Origin: Ilyonectria destructans
Taxonomy: Eukaryota > Ascomycota > Sordariomycetes > Hypocreales > Nectriaceae
Length of the DNA: 64,000 nt
Assembly: GCA_020740775.1 (NCBI GenBank)
Contig: JAHEWK010000002.1
Span: 1,612,001-1,676,000, forward strand
Direction of reading: 5' to 3'
Position numbers and translations under genes: made by a program. The first letter of the stretch is position 1, and the number at the start of each line of letters is the position of its first letter. The notes below the pieces were generated by a model. That model made no database searches and had not been told where the DNA came from. It saw only the letters and a program-made list of their open reading frames with translations. Below, piece after piece: positions 13,501 through 26,057 of the stretch.

Positions 13501-14955
13501 TGTCATTAATCGGAGCGTTGCGGCGACGTGACAGGAGGCCAGCGCGGCGGCAGCGACATGTACTGCAACGGTATGCTGCCGGGTGTCATCATTGTCATGC
13601 ACGGTGAAGTGGGCAAGCTGCAACGGATGGACGGGGCGAGAATTAGTGGGGAACCGACCAGGGGATCCGGACAGTGCGTCCGGACAGTGCGCTAGCAAGC
13701 AAATATCGATTTTCGCCCCCTAACCAGCCTCGAAGTGGTCGCCGCTGACAGCGGGGGCGCACTGTGCTCACCCGGTCCGGAAAGTCATGGGGCCGAGGCT
13801 GGTACTGGTGGCTGGGAACGATGGCGTCGGGCGGTGCACCCGTCTTTGGTGAGAGCCAGAACCAACTGGGTTGGCATTCTGACAGCTCTCGAGTCACAAT
13901 AGACATTCGGCACTACTAGACGGCCCCGCGGAGAGGAAATAGCAACGATGGCTTTTGCCCCAACTTCATCTGCAAACTACCCGCGCTGGCTGCACGAGGA
14001 GTGGCCAGGGGGGACGGAGAAGAGAGGTGGAGGACTCGCGGATCTGCTGGCGAGGCGCCCCGCTGCAGGTCGTGATTTGACATCGTCAGTGCTGGACGGG
14101 TTTTATCGACCAAGTGGGCTCTTGCCCTGCGTCAAGGGTTGAAGGGTTAGTTAGTCCCTGTGTTTTCGGTGTTGTGTAGCGATGTGGAGCGGCCTGTAGC
14201 GGCCGAGCGAGTCCGAGTTCCAAGTCAGTCAAAGCCAGAGGCCCGCTCGAGAACCGCCGGGACTGAATCAAGGTCGTCGTCGTTTGTGTGCGTGCTGCGA
14301 GTGAGGCGTGTTAGCGAGTGGTGGCTCGTCGAACCCGTGGTGGGGTGGGAGGATGTGCGTACGGCTCCGGCGCACTGTAGCATGGCTGGGGCCAGGCGCG
14401 CTGCAGACTTCAAACTCCCACTGGGTCCCCCGCTGCAAAGCCAGGCGCCACGACAGCGAGCCGCGGCCCCCGCGCACTGTGATCCCACAGTGTGGACAGT
14501 GTCCCGCGGCGCTGGCGGCTGGGGCGTGATTGGCTTCCCGCTCCGCATGGGGCGCAGGTTGCAGCGGCGGCCCCCCTCCCCAGCAGCGCCAGCAGGTGCC
14601 TCCAGCGGGTTAAGCGGGTGCCCCCCAGTGGTAGCGGCCCAGTGGATGCTCAGTGGGTGCTCCAGGTGGCTTGGCAGCGCCCATTGGCTGCGACTCCCGG
14701 CTGGGGCTGGACGAGCTTCACCGCTTCTTCCCCCCCATTGACCCCGTCTACCCCCATCGACAACCGCCCACTGCAGCGCGGCGGACCCATGGTCCAGCGT
14801 CCTCCAGCACCCTTCTCCTCCTCCAGCTGCTCTCAAACCTCTTCTCTTCACCTCCTCAGGGACTTGACGAAAGAGCGGTGTCGTCCGCTCGTCTCCTACA
14901 ATACTAGCACCGTTCTCTTTCATCTCCTCCACTCCCATTCTGCCTTTCGCCCAGA
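10501..14955. other. GC-richer intergenic region upstream of the Zn2Cys6 gene
   Basis: Composition becomes visibly richer in G+C near 10.5 kb and stays so up to the regulator. Several overlapping frames are open for 80-242 codons (the longest is 12535-13263, +), but none shows a recognisable domain, good splice context or a codon bias distinct from its overlapping frames, so none is called. From about 14.1 kb onward the sequence is GC- and then CT-rich, fitting a long promoter and 5' leader for the gene at 14956. A frame open from 14492 overlaps that start codon as ATGA (14956-14959); I regard this as chance. Confidence 0.5.
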
Positions 14956-17445
14956 ATGACCTTCGAATTCAACAACGGCGGGGGTGATGCCTTGCTAGAA
15001 CTGACCTTTGACCACCGGGATCGTACCGCTTACCAGTCCTACCCGACCGCGACTACCCACTCGAGTCCGTCTGCAGTATCAAACATCATGCCGCAAAACG
15101 CTCGCTCCTGGAACGTGCCGCTCGATATGGCTTCGAGCAGTTCCCATGGCCATGCCTCGATGAGCCCGGAAGACCTCTCGAATTCCCCTCTCTCGCAGTC
15201 GGCCAGCCCACATAGCCAGCACTCGCCGCTACAACAATCACCCTTCCAGCCCGCCGCAAACCCGTTGACGGATTGGGCCCTCCAACAGCAGCAGCAGCTC
15301 CAACATCAGCAGCAACTCGCCCCGGCCCCGGACATGTCCCAGTTCATCCAAGATGCCGCGCTCATGAGCTTCAACGCCTTCCCCACAAACTTCCAACACA
15401 ACCCTCTCGACTATCTGCCGACAACCCAGGCTGCGTTGCAGGCCAATTTGCTTGAGTCGACCTTTAACGCCATGCCCTCAATGGACGATCCCACCCACGC
15501 GGTTCAGTGGGGCAGCACTGGAATGGAGAATTGGCAGGAGTTCCAGAACACTCTGCAGATGGATGGACTTCCCCGCCTTGATAGCGTTGGCAGCAACTCG
15601 CCTACCGGAACTTACCTCGAGGTCCTGTCTCTTCCCTCGTCCTCGGGCGACGGCTGGGCCATGGTCGACTGGAACCAGCCCAACTTCGACCAGTTCCAGC
15701 AGGCCCATGCCCAGGGTGCTGCTATCTTCAACCCCTCTCAGACCCTTCACCTAAGGACCAACTCGGACTCCTCCGATGGTGCCAACTCTTTGGAGTTTGG
15801 CAGCTTCGAGGAGATTGCTCCTTTCCCCTACTCCCCCTTCTCCCCCGAGTCGGACGGCTATGTCGACACCACCAACCACCGCAACTGCATGTGTGGAGAG
15901 GGTGTTGGCCATACTCACGACACCGTCAGCCCTACCGCTGCCGTTGCTCCTGTGCCCATCAAGTCTGAGCCCTCATCCAGCCGCCATAGCCCAGGCAGCG
16001 GTGCCGGGTCGACATCTCCTCCTTCCACCAGCACCACCCGCCGAAACTCTGGCCCTCGCAAGAGCCCCATCGCTAAGGCTACCAAGCCCGTGACTCGACG
16101 CATCTCCAACGGCAAGAAGGACGGCACTGTCGAGAAGAAGGTTGGTCGCAGAAAGGGACCTCTTTTGCCTGAGCAGCGAAAGCAAGCCAGCGAGATAAGA
16201 AAGCTGAGAGCTTGCCTGCGATGCAAGTTCCTGAAGAAGACCTGCGACAAGGGAGAGCCGTGTGCCGGCTGCCAGCCTTCCCACGCTCGTCTGTGGCAGG
16301 TTCCCTGCACTCGTATCGACATTAAGGATATCGGTTACTTCATGAAGGACTGGAAGGCAGACTACGAGCGTCACATGGACCGTGGCGTCTCCGTGTACAA
16401 TGTCAAGGGTTTCGCCCAGAAGGAGACCCTCATGTGGATCACCCACGGTTATGGCTTTGCTCTCCCCGTCATGGTCCGTGAGGTCTTTGTCGCCGATGAC
16501 AGCTGCTTCTCCGTTGACTGGGTCGAGTCGTCCCTAACTGATCAGGAGCCTATCGACTTTGAGACTCGCACCGAGAAGCTCGATGTTGGTGCCGAGGGTG
16601 TCCGCGTTGATGCTCTCTCCGAGTACCTTGACAAGCACATCGACGGTCCCTTCGAGGACTTCATCGACGATCACTTTGAGGGCACCCCTTTCATCACTGA
16701 GATCCTCAAGACTGCCCACCGCTTCCTCGTCAAGGAGAAGATGCCTGTCATCCGCAAGGCCCTCAAGCTTGTCCTGGCCTATAACCTCACCATGCATATC
16801 ACCATGGTTGAGAACCAGGGCTCTGAGGTGGCCCTGGATGGTCAGATTGATGACGAGGACTCCAAGTACTACGGCCGAACCGTCGCTCCCGTCATGATCA
16901 ACTTCCAGATCAAGTGTGCTCTCGCCGACATGTGGCGTGAGCTGCAGAAGGACATCCTCGAGGAGCTGTCTGCCCTGTACTCTGGCGTGTACAGCGGTGA
17001 GAAGATGAAGAACTGGCCTACCATCTTCATGCTGGCTTCCATCCTGCTGGCCGTCTGGGAGGAGATGCAGTTTGACTGCCACTACCGCGTCCCCGACCCC
17101 ATCGCCGTCAACAAGTTCTGCAACGACATGGAGACGACCCCCGTTGGCGTCATCGTCGGTCTCTTCCACGCCATTTCGCAGAAGCTCCCAGCCTTCACCG
17201 ACTGGGACACCCGCAAGCACGGACACCTTCTCCACAACAACGTCGCCGTATGTGAGGCGATGACCGAAGTGCGACAGCACGTCATCAAGCACGGTATGTA
17301 CTTTTCATGCCCACACATTGACCCTATCTAACCATTCACTGCAGAGGCCTACCTTCGAACCCGCAAGGAGTCCAAGTTCGACCGATACGACTTTGACTCC
17401 CTGTCTAACAAGTTCCTCTCGAAACTTGTTATCCGGGCCAACTAA
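14956..17445 (+). CDS. Zn(II)2Cys6-type transcription regulator
   Basis: Probable nuclear transcription factor of 812 residues. Exons are 14956-17293 and 17345-17445, with a 51 nt intron (GTATGT donor, CTAAC branch, CTGCAG acceptor). Residues 1-370 are low complexity: Ser/Pro/Gln-rich, with a Gln run near residues 112-125, typical of activation regions. A basic segment (residues ~370-415) precedes a cysteine cluster at ~419-452, CxxC-x6-C-x5-C-xx-C-x11-C. The first five cysteines fit a Zn2Cys6 binuclear cluster; the last spacer is longer than the common 6-8. The C-terminal ~350 residues form a well-ordered region of unknown role, which the second exon completes. Coding bias is strong (C/G third positions). 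I do not recognise the specific regulator or its targets. It stands alone between two gene-poor regions. Confidence 0.9.
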
Positions 17446-20400
17446 AGGATCCTCTTGACGAATGTGCTTGAACGTCTGTCAATGATGCTATTTTATCAGG
17501 CTTCCTTGGATGCCAACCTTTCCTTTGTTTTATGTCTTTTTGATTTTCAAGCGATAGCGTTGCAAGATTTCATGACTCGGATCTTGGAAGACAACGGGCC
17601 CCAACCCTTGTCTATGCAAACACCACAACACAAGACGACGATTTTACCTTCTCTCACGGCTGGTCACCGGCAAAAAAAAGCACGATTTACCTGACAACGG
17701 GAAATGTGTTATGACTTCATTATGACTTTCTTCTACGATTGTATGACTTGAAGAAGACGAAGCTTTTTATTGTTATTCACCGTTTTGCTTGGGGGAAGAC
17801 GATGGATACAGACGAGAACAGACCCTTGATAGGGTGTTTTGATGGGATCATGTTTCATGATATGGCATTTGAGGACGAGACAATTCTGCATGGTTATTGA
17901 GCCTAAACGAATGGAGATGTGCATGGAATTTCAGGGCGTTGGCGAGCTCAAGTGGGCCGGACCTTCGTATTGGAGCGGATATTTGCGCGATATGCGGTGT
18001 CGAGGATTTCTCGAGTAGTTACAAAAGCTCACGTATGCTAGGCAGGTGCTACAGCACCTGCTAGGAAAAAAATGGAGTATACAGTTCCTAACATTTGATC
18101 CGTCCCTTTGACTATAATGAGAGTGATTTGCTTTTGGGCATGCAGTGACAATCTTCGCCGCTCACTGAACTGCGTGTAGAATGGTTCGTCAGTGACGACG
18201 CCACCTCCTTAGCTCTGCAGTGTTTAAACAGCTACTAACGCGGGGAAGACTGGCATCCACTCAATGGAGTAGATACCCCCGTCGATGATGGGGGTGAAGC
18301 CAGGATGCTACTGCATGTGATGCGACGATGGCCCGTAATTGGTGGTTAGGGGGTGGCGGTGCTTCCAGGCGAGGTCACTGGAGCTACACTCTGAGACGTC
18401 TTCCGACGACCTTCCGTTCCGGACTGGTGTGGGGGACGAGGATACTGTATGGTTGATATCCTGGTCATTTCCCAGTACGTAGCATCGACTATTGAAAGCC
18501 GCCGCCCACGACCTGGTCATGCGTGGTGAGTAGTGGTTGCTCAAACCCCGCTTGATAGCGCACGGTGGGTGGCTAGCACTCATTCGCTTCCGATATGTAT
18601 CACTAGAGGAAGTGGCTGGGCAGATGAGATCATTGAGCTTGAGCATGTAGATGGAGGGACTAATAAGCACTGGGGCAAGGCTAGTGAGCAGCAGCAATCG
18701 CATTTCGTTCAACCGGCTGGAGCTGGAGTTTCATGCCGGTCCAGCAAGATGCGGGGTTTGATAAGATGGCTCAGGCTGCGGAACTGGCGGCTGGGATGTG
18801 TTATCGGCATGGTAATTAGTTGGCGACACGCTAGTTAGAGACAAGAGCTGCAACTAAAAGGAGGACTGTGACGCCAGTGTCAGTTCTGGGTATATTAAAC
18901 TCACATTGGTTAATTACTACCCATGTAGCTTCTAGGTCCATTGTCATCCAAAACCGCGATGCTCTGCCAAGCGGTCGCTGCGGGGCGCCCTTGTCTTTCC
19001 TGCTGGCATAAGAGAAGAAATGCGACTTTATCTTCCATGTGAACAGGTCATTTTCATCAATTGATTCCTGTCTAACACTCGTACGTCGTAAAAATTGACG
19101 CACAAGTGAAACATTCCTCGTTGAGGTTCTAGAAATGGTGTAGATAAGCAGGTCGGATCACTGATTTCCCCTGGGTTTCCACGACAGATAACGAGTCGAA
19201 GGACCCCCGAGCTCGCAGTTGGACTCTTCATATTTCAAAATCAAGCTTGGACGTTGATACGGGCCCACAATATATAAACGCCTATAGGTGGCATACGCTA
19301 CATATACTGTGTCGGTGTTGTGGCAAGGCTGGCCGTTTTGCGGAGCACATTCCCCTCCACATGTTTTATGTCGCTTCTTTCTTGGCTTTGTCTATCAACT
19401 ACTGTTGTGGAATACATTCGCATGTGGTTCTGGGGTTCTGGTTCCAACTGCTTCTCTTGTCCACATGCGGCCTTGTCTCTCGATTTCAACTCGTCGTCTC
19501 GCCACATTCACTGCACTTACGATGGAAGGGAATGTCCCTCTTCACAGCATACCCTGTAGAAGGAAGATACTCTGCTCGAAGGACGCTATAATAAGAACGG
19601 TCAAGTTCCGATAATTAGAGGGATCTGAGGCTGGCCTTGACTGCGCGCTCGGCTGCCGGTCGATAGATAGCACATCATCTGACCAACGCACATCCTCCAA
19701 GAAGTTACTGACACCGCAACCCAATTTCGCCGCGTTTCATATCTATCGTCCTAATAAATGGAACACCTGACGTGGGGGCGGGTCGTTGTCTTGCAGATGG
19801 AACTGGAATTCGTCGAAACGGTCAAGCTATTCCTAGGGCCCGAAGAACCCGGTGGACCCGGGGAGTCCCGGGAACCTAGAGCATCAAGAGAACTAGGAAC
19901 AAACAGGGAATTCTGGGATTTAAGAAAACTCATGGCCGATGATCCAGCGCATGACTCAGCTGCTCGGGAGTTTCACCACCGGGATCGACTCCCTGAATCC
20001 TTCGAGTTTCTCTATTTCATCAGCTTCCTCAATTCCCACCTCAACTAGGTCACTTCTCTATAACCACATATGTTTAAATACACGACACTGGCCACAGCCT
20101 GCACCACTGATTAAATATGAGTGGCTAGGTGCGATACAGTGTTTTGATAGACGAGGCAACCAGAACATTCCTAAGCCAATTTCCAGTCTAAATAAGATGG
20201 AATGCAGGAGGAGCGAATTGGTATCATTGAGCGTGTGTATAAAAGTATCGGCTTGTTCTTGAGTTTGATTAAGGGACTACCATTCAGATGGTGCTTTATT
20301 CCTCTCACTCGTAGCTTTGATTTAATCCCATAGATCAAATTGAGGCTTCGTGCTGAAGCACGCCCTGACCCTGCCCTTTTATGCATTCCTACAAACTTGG

Positions 20401-22236
20401 AGGCCGGCTATGTTTGCACACACGTATGTGTTCAATACGCCTCCTGTCTTGCCTGGCTATCCCGGTTGTGTGGTTCCACTATTCAAACATATTCAATTGA
20501 CCAGCAGTCGGATACTGAACGGCTTGAAAACCGCTAAGTGGGTATCTACATGGAGTTAAACAAGCCTGTCGTTCACAGCGGGCAGGCTTTAGTCCGGTTG
20601 TGGGGGAACTGGGTACAAGTCACGGGCAGCTGGATTTAGCTTAATCAGACACTGTTGCACAGGAGTGGCATAGTCTTGATTTACGGGGTGTCATCTGTCT
20701 TGATCCCATCAAGGTCGATCCGGCTTCGAGACAGGTGCCTCGTGCATTAGCCAGGTTAGATTGTGCACGTGGGTCAAACCGCTATGCGCTGGTATCTACG
20801 AAGTACAGATAGGCAATTGTCCACGGATTCCTACGTCATTTACTAGGAGACGATCAATCGGAAATTTCCATCAGAAAAACTCAGGGATCGGGTAGAAATG
20901 GTGATGTCTACGCGCGATTTCGGCGAGCCTGCCGCTTTCGCGATGGAGCGATGGAACGAGAACCTAGAAGCGAACAGCGAGCAGGGCTGACGAGGGGCTG
21001 GAGTGCCCGTGCCAGGCAATGACGTCGCTCAGACTGAGGCCGGGTTCATCGGGCAGTCTCGGTGACCCCGCACTGGCTGGAACGGCATGGGCTGAGCATG
21101 GGCATGGGCTTGGACTGACGAGTTCGGCGTGGCAGGCGTCACTGGCATTTGGCTGGGTCCTGAGCCCACCGCCGCTTGAGACATGGAATGTGTGCAAACG
21201 CCAGCTCCGGTTTGAAGGTTACGGGCGACGGGTAGCGAGCGGCGAACGGCGAAGACGACGGTCGAGACTTTTCTGTTCCTGAGATCAACGAGGCGGCCCC
21301 TTGCCCTTTGCGGAACGATCATCACGGCGAATGTTCTATCGTACGAATGCCTCTCAATCGGGCGGATTCGTTGGGATCATCAGGGACGCCAGACTGCGGA
21401 CACATATTGGCTTTACTGGGGAAAGTGGAAATACAATGAACGTCGCAGGACCCGCTGCTGGGCCGCATCATGCCTGTCCGCACCCGTCGGACGATGTAAC
21501 TGACAGACAAAGACGGTGACGGGCGATGGGCGATGGGCCCAAGCGACAGAACCGGAAGAGGCTTGCATTTCCATGTTCTGATGAATGTTCTGACCGTTTG
21601 AGTGTTCCCCCACGTTCGAGAACCCTGGTGACGTGCTGCAGAATTTTCCATCTGTGTTCATCGCATTCACCCGGATTTCTAAGCGCTCCTGGGAATCAAA
21701 CGAGGAGGCCAGAAGTGCATGAGGAGCAAACCGGTCGCTCTGACATCAGTGACTGTCCTGAAGGGGTCCGACCTTCGGACCCACCAGGCAGATAAGATAC
21801 CAAAGTTGCTAGTACATACTGTCTCGCCTTGCATCCGCTTGCAGCTGAGGTACCCAGGACTAGCTGTGGCGCTTGCAGCCTGCTCCGGGGTTCTGGAGCC
21901 TTCCCGTGGCGTGGCCGCTATTGGGTGCGGTGAATCACCCGCCGGGGCCCCTGCGCCCGCGCTCCTGCCTCGTTGTAGGCGTAATCCGGCCAACTGCGCC
22001 CCCGCCTCCCACCTGCCTCCCACCTGCCCGGACCAGGCCAAACAAGTGCCTGCCTTGCATTGCCTCTCCCTCCTACCTACTTAAGCCTCGCCTTCCCTTC
22101 ACCGATTCATCTCCCTCTTCCTCCTACAACATTCGTCTCCCCACCACAAAACTCCTCGCTTTCGAGAATCAGCGCATCCAACCATCTCTCTACCGATCTA
22201 CTCTTACATACCGACCACACGAGCGAAACCGCCATC
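17446..22236. other. Intergenic region between the Zn2Cys6 gene and polyubiquitin
   Basis: About 4.8 kb without a supportable gene. The first 300 bases are the 3' flank of the regulator. From 18 to 21 kb composition is mixed, with short unrelated open frames (at most 134 codons) and no domain. From 21.6 kb onward the sequence has promoter character: three heat-shock-type dyads at 21583-21648, and a CT-rich leader at about 22.05-22.2 kb immediately before the polyubiquitin start. Confidence 0.55.
21576..21648 (+). promoter_or_regulatory. Candidate heat-shock element cluster upstream of polyubiquitin
   Basis: Three inverted nGAAn dyads lie within 66 bp: GAAtgTTC at 21583-21590 (with a further TTC at 21576), TTCgaGAA at 21615-21622 and GAAttTTC at 21641-21648. 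A fourth, TTCgaGAA, lies at 22161-22168, close to the start codon. Hsf1 binds arrays of inverted GAA/TTC units, and stress polyubiquitin genes are classic Hsf1 targets. The 2 bp inner spacing is right, but the dyads are not contiguous three-unit arrays, so activity is inferred. Confidence 0.4.
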
Positions 22237-23267
<1,031 letters not shown>

Positions 23268-23894
23268 GCGATCCAACAAGGATGGTTACGGTTCATGACG
23301 ACGCTGGTACGACTGGCAAATGGCGTTCTGGTTCAGCACATGGAATTTGGGTTGGGCAGCTTATGTCCCAGCATGATTGATATATCCGACTATTAAATAG
23401 TTTCGCACGCAACATGTTTGCTGTGCCCCAATACAGGCTCTATTGAAGTCAAGATGATTGTTCCCAATGATTCAAGTGACGTGATTCATGATGAGTGGAG
23501 ATGGTGGATCATGAGGGGCAGGTGGCGTTGTCCCGTGGCTCATGTCCCGCTTCTCTTGTCCCTCTCTGCTCCAGGGCCAGGACGGTCGGTGGTGGGGCAA
23601 CATCCACCCACGCAGGCACCCCAAGGTTGTCCAAATTCAAGATTGTGTTTCTCCAGGTAATCATGTCGAGCTGCGCTGTTCCCTTCGGGAGACGATGAAC
23701 CTCAACGGCCGTTTGCTTCAGTCTCGTCACGCGTATCTTTATTTGCCGCCTTAATAATCATACCTGGCAGTGTTTATCCAGTCGTTTGCCCCCCGAACGA
23801 CGTGGACAGCAACCCTTCTCTACCTCAACGTGCGTCAAGCCATCGACCGACAAGCTACTGCAACATCCTTATCATCCGGCCGGAGCACCAGGCT
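23268..23894. other. Spacer between polyubiquitin and ETP1
   Basis: 627 bp that serve as the 3' flank of polyubiquitin (tattaaata at 23390-23398 is a plausible A/T-rich processing region) and the promoter and leader of ETP1. No further gene is supported. An in-frame Met at 23802 could extend ETP1 by 31 residues, but that extension has no conserved character. Confidence 0.5.
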
Positions 23895-26057
23895 ATGCCG
23901 TCTTACTTCTATCACCTCAAGTTTGAGCTGTATCCGACCCCGAATCCCGTCGCGGACGGAGCGTCAACGGCGGACGACAGCAATATCTGGCTCCCACCTT
24001 CCGATGCGAGCGTGTTTGACGACTTTCCTTCTCACCCACCACCCGACCGACGAACAACGCGCAGAGTCTCGAAATCCTCTTCGAGCTTCCAGCAGAACTA
24101 TACAGCATCTACATCAGCGACCGCACAAGGTTCTTCGTCGTCAAACTCGAGCGTAATAGACTGCGGGGCAGCCCCGCGTGAACCCTCCACCGCAAACGCG
24201 CGTAGAACCGAGATAGTGTCGGAACGGCAGTGGCTTGAGAGAACAGCTAGTTTCCCGCCTCCATCTTCGAGCGCAGCTATCCGGCCACAGACTGCGGTTC
24301 AAGACTGGCGCTTTGGACGCGTCACTATCGAGACGGTCGACTTGCGAACCGGCGATCCGATGGCGGGAGAGACGAGTAGGTCAGGGCCGGCTGCGGCTCC
24401 TTCGCTGGGGCCTACGTTTGGAGGTGCGGGAACAGCGACGAAAGCCAAGTACCTCCCTCTCGAGACGAAGAATACTGAGGTTGGCTGGGGCGTGGTTCAT
24501 TTCTACCGAGAAGCCGAGGAGTCGCCCGGCCTGAACCTCGTGGAAACTCAGGATGGGGAGGAGGAGGCTAAGGGCGATGACTGCTCGACTCTGTGCATTC
24601 CTGCAGTTCCCGCGTACATGTCCCCAGGCGATTTCTTGGGTTTCGTGGGCGGGAAATGGAGAGACGACATCAGTCACTGTCGAATGGTCATGACATCGAA
24701 GATGAACAGGTATCTCGTCTTGCTCAAATTTCGGGAGGACAAGCGAGCAAGCGCCTGGCGACAGGAGTTCGACGGCAAGGTGTTTAACGCCATGGAGGTG
24801 AGTTTGCATACCCTTCGAGACTCTCGTTATCCTATCTCAGAAGCTAATCAGAGACAGCCTCAAATATGCCATGCCGTTTTTGTCAAGAGTATCACCTTCG
24901 AAACACCAAACCGGAGAAAATCTAGCCACGGTCTTTCTGCTCTATCTGCTTCAGCTGGCATGTCAAGCACCCTCCGGCCGTTCCCCCCACCCACTCCGAA
25001 TCTGGTCGAGCTGCCGACTTGCCCCGTGTGTCTGGAACGCATGGACGAGACGAATGGGCTCATGACGATTCCATGTTCTCATGTGTTCCACTGCACCTGC
25101 CTGCAGAACTGGAAAGGTGCCGGGTGCCCGGTCTGTCGATTTACAAATACTTCTCCTGGAGCGGGTTCCGACCCATCGAACCCTTACACACAACCTTTCG
25201 GCTCACATGTGTCAAACCTGTGCAGCGTTTGCGACTGCATAGACGACTTGTGGATTTGTCTGATTTGCGGCTATGTCGGCTGTGGGCGGTATAAGGGCGG
25301 CCATGCAAAGGACCACTGGAAGGAGACAGCGCACAGTTTTTCTCTCGAGTTGGAAACGCAGCACGTGTGGGATTACGCGGGGGACATGTGGGTTCATCGA
25401 CTCATCCGCGATAAGGGCGATGGTAAGGTAGTAGAGCTTCCCGGTAGAAGCGGACACAACGACCACCATGAGGAAGAAGATGTGGTGCCGCGCGCGAAGC
25501 TAGACACTATCGGGTTGGAGTACACGCATCTGATTACAAGCCAGCTTGAGTCGCAGCGAGCATACTACGAGGAGATGATCAGCAAAGCCGTAGATAAGGC
25601 CTCAAAAGCGTCCGCCGCCGCCGAGGACGCAGCTGGGCAAGTGTCGACCGTCATGGAGAAGCTGACGATGCTGGAGGGCAAGTATACTTCCATAAGTGAA
25701 GAGACAATCCCGCAGCTAGAGCGAGACCTCGTGCGGGAGCGCAACAAGGCGAGCAAGAGCGAGAACCTCGCTCGCAGCCTAGGCAAGTCGCTACAGGAGG
25801 AGAAGCGGCTGAACGAGGGCCTAATGAAGCGGATCGAGCACCTTAATGCGGACCACGAGGGACTATCCAAGCAGGTCGAGGAGCTACGCGGGGAGAACGC
25901 CGACCTCCAGGAGATGAACCGGGACCTAAGCATGTTCATCTCGGGCCAGGAGAAACTCAAAGAGTTGGAAAGGGAGGGCAAGGTAGAGGAGGGCGAACTT
26001 GAGGGTGGGAGCGCGAGTGTGCCGGAGAAGAAGAACCGACGGAGGGGGAAGAAGTGA
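23895..26057 (+). CDS. ETP1: BRAP2/ETP1-like RING and UBP zinc-finger protein
   Basis: Likely cytosolic ubiquitin ligase or ubiquitin-binding protein of the BRAP2 family; yeast Etp1 acts in ethanol response and protein turnover. It has 700 residues. The start at 23895 gives MPSYFYHLKFELYP, the usual fungal N terminus. In order: BRAP2 RNA-recognition-like fold (to ~residue 300), C3H2C3 RING at ~356-396 (CPVCLE...CSHVFHC...CPVCR), ZnF-UBP at ~421-490 (CSVCDCIDDLWICLICGYVG, then GGHAKDHW), long coiled coil at ~515-675, and a Lys/Arg-rich tail. An intron at 24798-24857 (GTGAGT donor, GACAG acceptor) is exactly 60 nt and has no stop in frame; removing it restores the family run FNAME-PQICHAVFVKS. 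Polyubiquitin lies just upstream on the same strand. Confidence 0.95.
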   Translation: MPSYFYHLKFELYPTPNPVADGASTADDSNIWLPPSDASVFDDFPSHPPPDRRTTRRVSKSSSSFQQNYTASTSATAQGSSSSNSSVIDCGAAPREPSTANARRTEIVSERQWLERTASFPPPSSSAAIRPQTAVQDWRFGRVTIETVDLRTGDPMAGETSRSGPAAAPSLGPTFGGAGTATKAKYLPLETKNTEVGWGVVHFYREAEESPGLNLVETQDGEEEAKGDDCSTLCIPAVPAYMSPGDFLGFVGGKWRDDISHCRMVMTSKMNRYLVLLKFREDKRASAWRQEFDGKVFNAMEVSLHTLRDSRYPISEANQRQPQICHAVFVKSITFETPNRRKSSHGLSALSASAGMSSTLRPFPPPTPNLVELPTCPVCLERMDETNGLMTIPCSHVFHCTCLQNWKGAGCPVCRFTNTSPGAGSDPSNPYTQPFGSHVSNLCSVCDCIDDLWICLICGYVGCGRYKGGHAKDHWKETAHSFSLELETQHVWDYAGDMWVHRLIRDKGDGKVVELPGRSGHNDHHEEEDVVPRAKLDTIGLEYTHLITSQLESQRAYYEEMISKAVDKASKASAAAEDAAGQVSTVMEKLTMLEGKYTSISEETIPQLERDLVRERNKASKSENLARSLGKSLQEEKRLNEGLMKRIEHLNADHEGLSKQVEELRGENADLQEMNRDLSMFISGQEKLKELEREGKVEEGELEGGSASVPEKKNRRRGKK

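Noticed and set aside
14225..14938. 237-codon minus-strand frame upstream of the Zn2Cys6 gene
   Set aside because: Low-complexity Gly/Arg/Ala/Ser product in GC-rich promoter sequence, with equally open plus-strand frames.
14492..14959. Upstream open frame overlapping the Zn2Cys6 start as ATGA
   Set aside because: Low-complexity product in a CT-rich leader; termination-reinitiation cannot be argued from one overlap.
16534..17292. 252-codon minus-strand open frame inside the Zn2Cys6 gene
   Set aside because: Antisense shadow of a strongly biased coding exon; no domain, and the plus-strand protein is convincing.
18308..18712. Minus-strand frame with a hydrophobic start
   Set aside because: Only the first ~25 residues resemble a signal peptide; the rest is compositionally random and no splice context was found.
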